A program made the translations under genes and the position numbers. A stretch of DNA of 64,000 nucleotides from Plantago ovata (lineage: Eukaryota > Streptophyta > Magnoliopsida > Lamiales > Plantaginaceae), in NCBI GenBank assembly GCA_028274465.1, contig CM051455.1:120687462-120751461 (forward strand), written 5' to 3'. The notes beneath the pieces were generated by a model, which was given only the letters and a program-made list of their open reading frames with translations, made no database searches and was not told the DNA's origin. The stretch's first letter is position 1. The number at the start of each line of letters is the position of its first letter. Of the stretch, positions 24,101 through 34,012 are shown piece by piece.

Positions 24101-24788
24101 ACTTCAAGCAAAAATCTAATAAATTTTCAGAATAAATCTAATAAATTTGATCATTAATTAGCAAAGAACTCCAATTACTGCCAGACAAAATCTAATAATT
24201 TGATCATTAATTAGCTTACTTAATCAGAATTCAGAACAACAGAACAGACAGACAACATCTTGATTACAAGCAAGTGAAGCAACAGACATAAGCAAGTAAG
24301 CAACCCAATTCGAACTTCGAATAGAAGAAACAGAAACAGTACAGTTCGAATTTCGAATACAAGAAGAATCTTACCGGAAAATGATGTCAACGCCGCGCCG
24401 CCCAGTTCGATGATTTCGCCGCGCCGCCCAGTTCGACCGCCAGTTCGAGCTTGTTTAACGGGAGAAAACTCAGAAAAGAAAGAAAGTGATGATGTCTGCG
24501 TTCAGATTAGGAAAAATAGTTAGGGTTCTGTGTGTTTTGTCGATTTTATCCTTGGTAATTTGCAAAACGGGTTTTTTTTTTTTTTTTTGCAAAAACGACC
24601 AAGAACCGGGAAAGCCAGCGGCTCGACGGTTCCCGGCTCACCGGCTTTCACCGGTTCTTGACCGGTTTCAACGGTTTTTTGGGGGTCCGGCTGGATAGCG
24701 GCTTTATGGCTACTTTTGAGCCGGCCACCCTCCGGTTTGCGGCTGAACCGGTCGAACCGGCCGGTCGGACCCGTTTTCGAAAACATAG
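21122..24788 (-). mobile_element. hAT DNA transposon, apparently complete
   Basis: It begins CTATGTTTTGAAAGCCGG and its other end, read inward, is CTATGTTTTCGAAAACGG. The flanks are a perfect 8-bp duplication CTCAAAAT (21114-21121 and 24789-24796), diagnostic of hAT. Subterminal zones (21130-21225 and 24605-24780) are packed with CCGG-containing words such as accggt, gccgg and ccggtc. These resemble the clustered transposase-binding sites in the ends of Ac-type elements. The element holds one four-exon transposase gene. It sits in the Sirevirus pol and is therefore younger than it. The perfect duplication and open transposase suggest recent activity. Confidence 0.9.
21525..24056 (-). CDS. hAT transposase, four exons, 751 residues, intact
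   Basis: Exons on the minus strand: 24056-22304, 22218-22014, 21913-21735 and 21643-21525. All three introns (85, 100 and 91 bp) are GT-AG and phases fit, giving 2256 coding bases with one stop at the end. The N-terminus has a BED zinc finger (RCNKCNRSW then HRLKEHL, about residues 50-70). The centre is a DUF659-type catalytic region (for example MVTDNAANYKGAGKLL). Exon 2 carries the hAT C-terminal dimerisation domain (SSGCERNWSVFDRIHTKKRN). The tail is acidic. The family length is usual. It would cut and paste this element and possibly related non-autonomous copies such as 62325-63215. This is a DNA transposon gene, not a host gene; I saw no missing key motif. Confidence 0.85.
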
Positions 24789-25112
24789 CTCAAAATCTAC
24801 AAGTTTACATTCATCACTTTTAATTTCGATGAAGTATCCTTTGTCAGCAAATTGACTCATGCTGAAAAGGTTAAACTTAAGATTTTTGACATAAAGAACT
24901 CCAGAAATGGTTATACATCCCAACTTCACATCACCATAGCCTTTTGTAGATCCGGAGCCTCCACCAGCAAACCTTATTGTTGGACCTTTAGACCACCGTC
25001 TATAGTTTATAAGGTTATTCTTGTTGCCCGTCATGTGCTTTCCACAGCCACTATCAAAGTGCCAGATTGCATCGTTTGTCTCCGTGGCTGCAGTCTGCAC
25101 AATCAAGAGCAA
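24789..25112 (-). pseudogene. Sirevirus protease region
   Basis: The frame includes WHFDSGCGKHMTGNKN, the Copia protease active-site pattern (D-S-G-C/A-x-x-H-M-T/C), followed by GVLYVKNLKFNLFSMSQ, the typical stretch before the GAG-pre-integrase domain. It is cut by the hAT insertion at its downstream end. Confidence 0.8.
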
Positions 25113-25117
25113 ACAAG

Positions 25118-27465
25118 TTAATTATCCATTGATGGATGTCCATTAACATGTTCAAGAATGCGTCCAGTGGAAACCCAAGTCTGAAGTTTTTCAACTTTGA
25201 CTTGTTTTCTACTTGCTGAGGAACTAGGAGGTTTTGAGCTAAAAGACTTTTGACTCGTGCTGGTCAAATCCACTTTCTGATGTGGTGTCTTGCTCTGTTG
25301 ACCTTTTTGCTGAACATACTTTTCAGTAAGTTCTTTTCTAGCAAGGTTCCTTCTAGTCCTAGCATTGGGAGTCTTTTCAGAACTCTTAGGCTTGGTTTTC
25401 TTCATCTCTTTGAAGTATCTTTGCTGACTTTGCTTATACTCATGAAAGAGTTGACTTTGCTTGGTTTTGAAACCGAGTCCACTCTTTGGAGAATGCTGAG
25501 CTTTAGCATCAACAACCTTACTTGATTCAGGTTTGTCAGCAAAGGACTTCTGATTACTTTTGGTAATCTTGCCTTTAGACTTAACAACTTGCTTTTCAGC
25601 AACTTGTTTGGCGGAATGCTTCACGGCATTCTTTTTCTTTCCAGTTTGCTTCACAGCAACCTGTTTTCCTTTTAAAGTCTTGTTACTTTGAGCAGCAACA
25701 GCGGGCTTTATGGTCATAGGTACTTGATTGCATGTTTCAGCAACTTTAGTTTGACCAAACTGATAGATCACTGGTGGACTACTATCAGTAGCACGTACAA
25801 AGGAGATAGGTGATTTATCTTTTCTCAAGATTTCTACGTTATCACCTTCACACGTTGCTCCTAAACCTTCTTTCTGAGATGGATTTCTCAAATAAGAGTT
25901 TAGTTCAGTCAGCGTGTTACTCGCTTCCACATAAGATTTGAAATTGATTTTCATCTTTTTCATTTCTTGGATTTCAGCAAGTAACTTTAGAATTGAGGAC
26001 TGATACTCTTCTAATTCTAACGCCATTTGAGAATTTTTCTCTGCAGCCTCAGCAATCAACTTCTTAAGACGCCTTATTTCAGCATCCTTTTCTTCTGTCT
26101 CTTCCTTCAGCAAAACGTATTTTTCAGTACTTTGCTTGGTCAGAGTTTCAGCAAGTTGAAGTTTTTCTTGCTGTTTGCTGAGAGTTTTCTCAAATCTTTC
26201 GATTTCTCCTTGAATCTTGTCAAGGTCAATCTCGTCTTCACTTTCTGAATCAGAGTCAGAGGTAGAATCATTTACCTGACCGGCCATGAGGCAGAATTCG
26301 TAGTTCGACACGTCTGGATAAGCTTCCATAGCTATTCCACACACTTCTTTGCCAATCTCCACGTCTAGAGTGGCTTCCTCATCGTCGGTGTCTGAACTTT
26401 CATCCTCACTGTCCTCGGAGCTTGTCTCAATGCATAATGCATCGATTTTTGCTTGAAGCTTCTTCTTTTCTTCAGCAATGAAAGCTTTTTTGAACTTCTT
26501 CTTCTTTTCAGCAGATTTGCCTTTCAGCAAGGGGCAATTTGCTTTGAAGTGTCCAGGCTTTTTGCAGTAAAAACATAGATCATTTCCAACTGCTGGCTCT
26601 TCTGATGATGTAGCTTGCTGAGCTTGCTTGTTCAGCGAGCTAGTGTCATTCTTGTACTTATGGTAGTTATTACCAAGATGCTTTTTCAGCTTCTCTTTTG
26701 CTTTTCGCCTTTCAAGTTCCTTACTGATGAATTTCTTCATGTTTTTAACAACTAAAGCATTTTCATCAGCAGGCTCTTTATCATTCTTCTTTTCAGAAGA
26801 TGACGGCTTTGCAGCAAGAGCAATGTTTTGCGATTTTTCAGCAAACACATTTTCTCTTTGCTTTGTCTCATAGTTGACAGTAGCAAGATGAGAGAACAAC
26901 TCAGTTGGTGTAATGTCAGGCATTCCTTGATTGTAATAGAAATTCTGAGTATGGATCCATTCTTGATTCAAACTCCTGATGATAGTTTTCACTTTCTCAG
27001 AATCTGAATAAAAATTTCCAACACCCAGCGCTGCCATTTCACTAACAAGAGTTGTGAATCTGAAGTCCTAGTCTTCCAGTGACTCGTTAGCACCTTGCTT
27101 AAAGTTTTGAAACTTCAGCTTAAGTACTTCAAGTTTGTTTTCCTTGGTCTTGTCAGATCCAGCACAAAGATCTTGAACCATTTTCCAAGCCTCCTTAGCA
27201 GTCTTAGCACCCCACAGTTTGCACTGTATGGTATCCGGAGTTGATCTGATGATGATATTTCTTGCTTGGCCATCAAGACGGAATCTCTTAGCTTCGTCAG
27301 AAGTCCATTCCTCTCTTGGTTTTGGCACAACAGTATCTGAAGGTTCGCCTTGGATGGTTTCCTTTCCAGCTTCAGTGGTTTTATGAGGGAAACTCCTTTA
27401 AACCTTGGTGATTTTGATAGGTCCATCATTAATGATGGTGACCATCTCATCACTAATGGCCTCAA
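25118..27465 (-). pseudogene. Sirevirus gag
   Basis: The start region (LWGAKTAKEAWKMVQDLCAG, LEVLKLKFQNFKQGANESL) is the UBN2-like Copia gag domain. It is followed by a CCHC knuckle CFYCKKPGHFKANCPL, then long charged and coiled-coil stretches (IERFEKTLSKQQEKLQLAE and similar) and a Lys-rich tail. The long tail is typical for Sirevirus gag. A few breaks in the frame. Confidence 0.8.
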
Positions 27466-27636
27466 GATGTAACATCATGTTGTTTCGCCATTTCTCGTAA
27501 TTTTCCAGCTTCAGCAAGGGAGCATCTCCTAAAGACATCCTGTCAGCAAAGCACTACCAAACTTGATCAAATGAAAGTGATTTAAGGAAAGCACTTAAGG
27601 GGATCTAGGTTCAGTGCAGAAGGCTAAAGAACCTCC

Positions 27637-27648
27637 TGCTCTGATACC
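27637..27648 (-). other. Primer-binding site of the Sirevirus
   Basis: The minus strand reads TGGTATCAGAGC, complementary to the 3' end of initiator-Met tRNA, three bases inside the LTR edge at 27652. This fixes the element's orientation. Confidence 0.85.
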
Positions 27649-27651
27649 ACT

Positions 27652-29370
27652 TGTTGGTCCCTTTAAACAACAAGAAAAGACTAGAGGGGGGGGGTGAATA
27701 GTCTTTTCAAACTTTTGTCGTTTAAAACTTTCTCAGCAAGTACTTATTACTTTTCAGTAATGAGGTTGCTGATACTTAACTTTCTCAGCAAGTGTAAGTT
27801 ACTTTACAGTAGCTTGGTTTGCTGATACTTAAAATCAGAGAGCGGAAGTCTTTGAAACGATAAGTGCTTTTTCAGCAAGTAAAGTGTTTCAGCAAGTGAT
27901 GTGAGTGACTGTGTACAATACAGAAATAATTTGCTGAAAACTAAATGCAGTAAGTAAATCACACAAACGCTTTTAGAGTGGTATCTGAGAGTGGCGTAAT
28001 CTCCCAACTAATCCACTTTGTCCTTTCTAGGACTGAATCCACTAAGATATGATTGAGGTTCCTTACAATCTCCTATCTAAAGCGATTCAACAGAAACCAA
28101 AGCACACTTGCTTTGTTTCCAACCTAAACTAGAGAACTCAACCTTGTTCTCCACCAAACTTGGTACTTTTAATCAGCAAAACTGTGCTCGATTAAGTTCC
28201 CCCTGAATATCACGCCTGAAAGGGTGTATTTTCAGTTAGAGAGTTTTGGGGTGAGATAACTTAATTATAACTTATTCAGTTACAACAAGTAATCTAAGAA
28301 ACACAACTTGGAATACTTTGCAGTAAACAAGTTTGATTGTTTCTGGTGTCAAGACTTGTTCTTGTTCGAAAGAAAGAACACTTAACTAATTTCTTAGCCG
28401 AGTTTGTTCTACTTCTTCACAAGTAGCTTTTTCAAGCTTTAAGTCTTGGAACGGATCAATGGCAGTAAGAGAGTTTGAAGGTTTGTGAATTTTCAAGCAC
28501 AAGTGAGAGTTTGATCACGTTGTTGACACACTTCAACTCTTTGCCTGATGACCTCTATTTAAAGTGCAAGTAAGGAGCCGTTTGAATTTCAAATCCTAAG
28601 GATTTTGTTCCTTAACATGTCACTATCTTGCTTTTGTACTTTCAGCAGCAACCTTTGTTTGTCTTCTAGTCTTCATGTCCTTTGTGTAAGCTTTGCATTA
28701 AATGCATCTTTGAATAGAATTCAAACAGTAACATTGGAGCGCAAAATCACGTACATTCAGCAAGAGGTCACATGTGTTCATCAGCAAGTGTTCATTCTCA
28801 GTTTCAGCAAGCACAACCTACTCTGTCTTACAGATTTTCACTTATGCAATGCTGTTGCTGAAAATTTCACTTTCTGAGCAACACGTGCCTTACCAGTCTT
28901 CAGCAATCTTCAAGTCTTCAAGTCTTCAGATCTTCAAAAGTCTTCAAGATTCTGACCGGTTTCTTATTTGCTTCAATAATTTGTTTGTAAACAACAAAAT
29001 ACATCTTCAGCAAATGCTTCAATAGGTCATTTTCTTTTCAGAAAATCAAAGCTAAGCATCAATAAGATATTTTCTTTTCAGAAAATAAGATACATCATAC
29101 GCTAAGGTGTCAATAGATTAATTTCTTTTCAGAAATTAAGGTACGTCATCCACCTAAGTGTCAACAAATTATTTTCTTCTCAGAAAACAAAATGCGTCAT
29201 ACACAGCGAAAAAAACTTATCTAACACCTATCTAAGTCATCAGCAAACGTTCCTCTTTTACAATGTCCTTTAAAAATTCTAAAATCCTATGGACCTTAAG
29301 AGTACTAGTTACTGGACTGTTCTTAATTTAGCATGGTTAATTGCTCATCAAAATTACAAGTTTCCTAACA
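27652..29370 (-). repeat. 5' LTR of the Sirevirus
   Basis: On the minus strand it begins TGTTAGGAAACTTG at 29370 and ends GGGACCAACA at 27652, giving TG..CA ends and 1719 bp. The inner end has a C-run (ATTCACCCCCCCCC) near 27680. The outer part holds four dyads near 29029, 29069, 29120 and 29171. The words TTGCTGA and TCAGCAA are frequent throughout. The flanking 5 bases at 29371 are atata; the matching copy on the other side is in the gap. Confidence 0.75.
29029..29187 (-). repeat. Four tandem dyads in the Sirevirus LTR
   Basis: Dyads of the form attttcttttcagaaaat lie at 29029-29046, 29069-29086, 29120-29137 and about 29171-29187, spaced 40, 51 and 51 bp. The arms vary (aatttct/agaaatt versus attttct/agaaaat) but stay complementary. 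They lie in the outer (U3) part of the LTR. Confidence 0.65.
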
Positions 29371-30097
29371 ATATACGTATATTAGTTTCGATGTGTTGGT
29401 TTGTGCTTACCTTGGGTGAAAACTAATACTATACATTTACTGTCTATCAATATGCGTTTTATTGGTTTTCACCCATTGGTAAGCCTCACCGACATTTAAG
29501 CGAACCGATTGTAGTTACCTGAACACACCATAATAGTAATAACAGTGTGTTTGTACTTCGGTAATCATGTAAACCATACATATAGGTTGAAATGATAAGG
29601 TATTTTGATAAGTTATCCGATAAGTTAGATTTTCTTTATGTTACTAATTATCATGGTTCATACTTAAATACAGACATAATGAACGGGGATGGTCAAGCAC
29701 AACCCCTGTAAACTCTTTTCTTTCCATTTGTTGTTTCTTACTCTTGTTGTTTAACTTACAAGCTCGTAGTGTGGCCCATGCCTGGGAATGTGTAAGTACA
29801 TGAATCATATTTACTTAGAATAGTATGTTTTTTTTCAAAGTACTTTGTAACAGTTGGATTAATTTGTGTATGTATGTCATTGCAACAGGCTGGTGCCGAG
29901 GGAGGCTGCTAAGCTCATAAAAAAGGAATCCACGAAGCAAGTGGATCTCCTGCCACGGGGAGCCCAATGGCATACTTTCCGTCCGGAACGGAAGGTGGAG
30001 ATTTGGAATGCTCTCGAGGTTAGTGATCTTTCTTCTCAGCTGAAGGTTTTTATATTATCTTCTAATTTGTTTGAGTGGTATGTTATGCACTTTACTT

Positions 30098-30340
30098 GGG
30101 TGATATGTTAGTCATTGTGTTGTTAGTTGTACTAGGACAATGTGTAATTTGTTTGGGTGATATGTTAGTCACCGTGTTGTTAGTTGTACTAGGACAATGT
30201 GTAATTGGTTTGGGTGATATGTTAGTCACCGTGTTGTTAGTTGTACTAGGACAATGTGTAATTGCTTTAGGTGATATGTTAGTCACCGTGTTGTAAGTTG
30301 TACTAGAACAATCCGTAATTGGTTTGGGTGATATTTTCTC
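30098..30340 (+). repeat. 57-bp minisatellite, about four units
   Basis: The block gggtgatatgttagtcac plus gttgttagttgtactaggac plus aatgtgtaattggttt recurs with starts at 30098, 30155, 30212, 30269 and a partial at 30326, a strict 57-bp period with few differences. It lies in the intron between the first two visible transposase exons. Confidence 0.85.
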
Positions 30341-30776
30341 CTAAAGCGTGCATAATTTGTGAAATGTAGGAGAAGTTCTTCCTCCCTAAGAAGTTCAAGT
30401 CGGAGCTGTGGTACTGCTTCGAACATGAAGACGATCAGAGACCTTCCGGAAGAAGGTTGCCAAGATCAAGAAGAGCCGGAAGAAGCCGGGATGGATTGGG
30501 GAGGACGCATGGCCCGAGTGGATCCGGTATTGGGACGAGGACCCTAACGTCCATAAGCTGGCGGAGCAGAACAAGGAGAACCGGGGCCATGATCCACAGG
30601 ATGGGACAGGCATGGTGATGCATAAACTGGGTTCGAAATCCCAATTGGCGCGACACCTGGACGCGGGAAGTTGTTATTGAATTGAGTTACTTTCTAATAG
30701 TTTATTTGTTCCTAAAGTCTTATTTCAATCATTAATTAATTTGTCTATATTCGATGAAGATATCGGAGGGGAGGGA

Positions 30777-32715
30777 TGTTAGTAAAAGTGAGAAAATTTG
30801 CCTCTAAGGCTAAGCAGCGGAAGTTTAAAAATTTTAATCTCACTGAAACTGATATGACTATACTGTTTATTAAACTGGGAGAAATCACTTACGTGTCCTC
30901 CAGTAGATAAGCAAATTGACCGGGTAGTTGTTCCTCAATCTCCAAACAAAGCCTTGCAATCTCCTCGTCCGGCTGGTTGATTTCTTCTTCGTCAGAGATG
31001 AAATCTTCGTCAATAAAATCTCCAAGATGGCTCATCAACAGGTTGATTAATTCCTTCGACCTTGGTATCCACGGGCAATGTTTCCACAAGAACGCTAGGA
31101 GGTTCTTCTGTGTTTTTGAGCTACTGAGAAAAATTATTCTTTCTGACTATCAGAGAAGAAGAATATTTTTACGTGTTGTTGGAATTGAATAGAAGACTAA
31201 CTTTCTTTCTTTCTGATTTAGTCAGTTTGTTAGTTCAGAAAATCACGTAAGATTTTACCAAGTAAATCTTACTGACTAAAAGACTTCAAAGGTTATCAGC
31301 TGACTAACAAACAGATAAGCCTTTTAATTATCTCAATCAAAAGAGAAATTAAATCAAAGATTGAAAGAAGAAAAAAAAAAGGAAAATCAATTAAAAAAAA
31401 AGGAAAAGGAAGGTGATTCACGTTGACAGCATAGCTAGCTGTCAACATGATATGCTGGGCCAAATCGGCCCAGCCCAATCCTTTTTTTTTTTATTTCAAT
31501 TCATTTTCTTTCTGCATTAGGCCATTAATTCTAAATTCCGTCCAAATGCACAAGTCTTCAATTAATTAATTAAATCCAATTTAATTCAATTAATTATATT
31601 TCTAAAATATATTCCATATATATAATGAATTAATATTAATCTAATTAATAATAATTCCATTATATTTATATATATAGTAATTCAACATTAATCTAATTAA
31701 TATTTAATCCTATATACATAGCTCGTTTGTAGAAACACCACCTTGAAGTGTGACCCATAGGGCCTTGCATATTAAGCAACAATCTAATTAAGGTCATAAT
31801 AAATTCCTAGACAATTTATCAGACAATATTAATATGCAAGGAACGTTTGTGAGGAAAACAAACCACCTGTAGCGTAAGGTACTTTGATGATACGGTCCCT
31901 TCATTCACGAATACTCGAATGAGTCTAGAATATGGTTATGTGTCTATTCTAATAACTTCATTCATTGTCTCTCAATCTTATTAGTCGATCTATGAATTAT
32001 GTCCAAACACCATTTTGACATATTCACATACGGTGGCCACCGGTTTTGTGATCGCACTAAATATGAGAAGTGAGTATTCTCTCCTTGTATCTATTACGGA
32101 GGAATGAATCCTATCTTGGCCCAATCACTCACACCATATGTTTCCTAATGTACCCAACGCATGCCGTATCTACCCTACTTTAAGAGTGCAAGCGTTGCGC
32201 ATGGTCAAAGTACATTATTCCACATATGATGTAGTATTGGCCTCAAGTCTAAGGACTACTAACATCACCCTACACACCGATACTACCATAGACACTTAAA
32301 TAGCTTTACCAAATGGTTTCTCGGTTGGGTATGCCAACACTCTCCAAAGTGTCCATATGTTCATCATGAATAACCAAGTTCCTTCGTAGCAGTGAGACCT
32401 ACTACATCCTCGAAGGATCTAATGCAACATATGCTAGCTTCAATCGCATCATTGATATCCCGTATCTCAATAACCTTCAGCTAGTGGCTTATTTTAGGAC
32501 TTAATTATTGACACACAAGCTCCCACTAACTTGGTGATTACCTTAAGTCCTTGGGAACATTTTATCGAATAATTCAAACAACCAAATAATGTATTCATAA
32601 AAATGTAATGCCAATTGTATTTAATAATGTATAAATAAATAAATAACAATAACTGAATGTGATCAAGTACATATCGTCCCTATCGTAGGTTGTCTCTAGG
32701 ACATATATACTTTCA
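30777..32715. mobile_element. Solo-LTR-like element with AGGGA duplication
   Basis: The element starts TGTTAGTAAAAG and ends ATACTTTCA. AGGGA flanks both sides (30772-30776 and 32716-32720), and the CACTA exon reads on across the site. At 1939 bp without gag or pol it looks like a solo LTR; family not assigned. The minus strand at 30889-31089 has a short acidic open frame (DEDFISDEEEINQPDEE) bounded by AG and GT. AT-rich DNA fills 31300-31720. Confidence 0.65.
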
Positions 32716-33461
32716 AGGGAGCCGACCATGCGGGAGCACTTTGTTGAGGCTCACGGGGAGCTCGATGAGCATGGACAGATGATCTTCCATGGTGATTGTA
32801 GCAAAAAAATCGCGGTAAGTTTTTTTTTCCATTCCTAAACATTTTTTTTGTGCTTCTTCAGTAACGTACTAAATCTTGTTGTTTGTTTCAATTTTTAGGA
32901 GGAGAAACCAGGTCATGACTGAGAACCGTGATCTCACCGTCGAGGAGCAGAACGCCATCTATTTGGAGATATGCGAGCTCGATGAGAAGGAGCGTGTCTT
33001 CGACATGGGCAACCTCTCGCAGGCCATAGCGGAGCCGGTCAACCAGGGTGCCTCGTCCTCCAGTTCAAAGCGCCGACGGGGAACCGCCGAGGTGCCTACC
33101 AGTTCCTCGAGGAGCACGAGCGGCTGAAGGCGACTGTCGAGCAGCAGGCTCAGGAAGCTGCTCGGTTGAGGGAGGAGCAAGCGCAGATGAAGGCTGGCTT
33201 CAAGTTTGTGATCAACTGGATGATGCAGAAGTATGCCGGCCCCGGTGACGAGCCTTCCCCCGACTTCATGATGTGACAGCCTTGTGGATGCTTTTCATTT
33301 TTTATTAGCACACTTTATTTTTCATTCGTACATCTTTTAGTATTGTTTATTTTTATTTTGAACAACTTTTTATTTTAGGACAATTAGTACTTTTATGAGT
33401 TTCGTTCGAATGTTTGAATAATTAGTATATATTTGTTGGTCATAAATAGTTTAATTGTGAA

Positions 33462-33834
33462 CAACTACAAAAAAATTAAATTTAAAAAAAATGTTCTAGG
33501 AGATTTAGCGACGGATAGATTCATCCGTCGCCAAACCCACTCTAACCAGCTCCAGCCACGTGTATCAGGCGATTAACGACGGATCGATTCATCCGTCGCT
33601 AAAATCAGATACGGATAAAGTTATCTGTCTCCAGCCTGGTCAACGACAAAAGCGGCGACGGTTAAATTTATCCATTGCTAATTCGAAGGACGTATGACTC
33701 CATCCATCGCTTTTCTTATTAGCGACGCCACTTTTCGCGACGGGCCATCCGTCGCTAATGATAATGTAGTGACGGATCGCTCCGGTATAGCGACGGATGA
33801 CATCCGTCGCTAAACCCGATTTTTCTTGTAGTTG
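33462..33834. repeat. CACTA subterminal dyad block or CACTA MITE
   Basis: Both edges carry CAACTACAARAAAA in inverted orientation (33462 and, complement, 33834). In between lie about six versions of agcgacggat...atccgtcgct. Either this is the right end of the CACTA element above or a separate 373-bp MITE. No matching 3-bp target duplication was found for the MITE reading, so the first option is slightly preferred. Confidence 0.55.
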
Positions 33835-34012
33835 TAGTACGTTATGCTTAGATAGTAGTATGAGTTGGTTAGCTTTTGTAATATATAAACAGAGCAACCA
33901 CACTCTTCTCAATTATCTTTTACATTTCATTCTCATTTTTGATAAATCTTCTTAAACGACTGTAATTGTATTTTCGAAACATTCAATTCAATTGACATTC
34001 GGTTTATATAGT
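33835..34012 (+). repeat. Copia LTR fragment, same family as 61073-61344
   Basis: The stretch from tagtacgttatgcttagatag to gacattc matches 61170-61344 base for base with scattered differences, including TAATATATAAA(C/G)AGAGC, a TATA-like promoter. A degenerate initiator-Met primer site (tagtattagagaag) follows near 34017. The left part of the LTR is cut off by the CACTA end. Confidence 0.6.

Larger units (their letters stand above)
13249..29370 (-). mobile_element. Sirevirus-like Ty1/Copia element, 3' end lost in gap
   Basis: Minus-strand order from the right: LTR (27652-29370), primer-binding site complementary to initiator-Met tRNA (27637-27648), gag, protease, integrase, RT, RNase H, a repeat-rich spacer, then an env-like gene region running into the gap. 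The long post-pol gene and motifs such as [10 protein letters not shown] and [10 protein letters not shown] point to the Sirevirus lineage of Copia. Only one LTR is visible, so age cannot be read from LTR pairs. The hAT transposon 21122-24788 splits pol. Besides that insertion the reading frames show about half a dozen breaks, so the copy is broken but well preserved. Confidence 0.85.
29889..33276 (+). pseudogene. CACTA-associated transposase-24 (TNP1/Ptta type) gene, decayed
   Basis: Exon-like pieces with GT/AG edges: 29889-30018 (LVPREAAKLIKKES, QWHTFRPERKVEIWNALE), 30370 to about 30660 (EKFFLPKKFKSELWYCFE, then in another frame KPGWIGEDAWPEWIRYW and KENRGHDPQDGTGM), 30760-30776 continuing at 32721-32814 (PTMREHFVEAHGELDEHG), and 32899-33276 (YLEICELDEKERVFDMG, then in another frame a coiled coil EEHERLKATVEQQAQEAARL). 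The order matches plant PF03004-type proteins: Trp-rich domain, N-K-E-N-R motif, PT..F..AH motif and a C-terminal coiled coil. Frame changes near 30445-30465 and 33095, plus the LTR insertion in exon 3, make it non-functional. Coding GC content is clearly above the surroundings. Confidence 0.7.
29371..33834 (+). mobile_element. CACTA (En/Spm) element, left end missing
   Basis: Contains a decayed transposase-24-type gene and ends in subterminal dyads tagcgacggat...atccgtcgcta and a terminus close to TTCTTGTAGTTG at 33834. The left end is not visible: the Sirevirus LTR directly abuts it at 29370, so that element probably inserted into this one. A solo-LTR-like element is inserted at 30777-32715. 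A 57-bp minisatellite lies in an intron. Confidence 0.6.

Noticed and set aside
29371-29888. Separate gene upstream of the first CACTA exon
   Set aside because: No open frame; the stretch ends in a good splice acceptor (ttgcaacag) and is best read as an intron or leader of the CACTA gene.
30098-30340. Regular repeats resembling a CRISPR array
   Set aside because: The whole 57-bp unit is conserved, with no variable spacers, and the context is a plant CACTA intron. It is a minisatellite.
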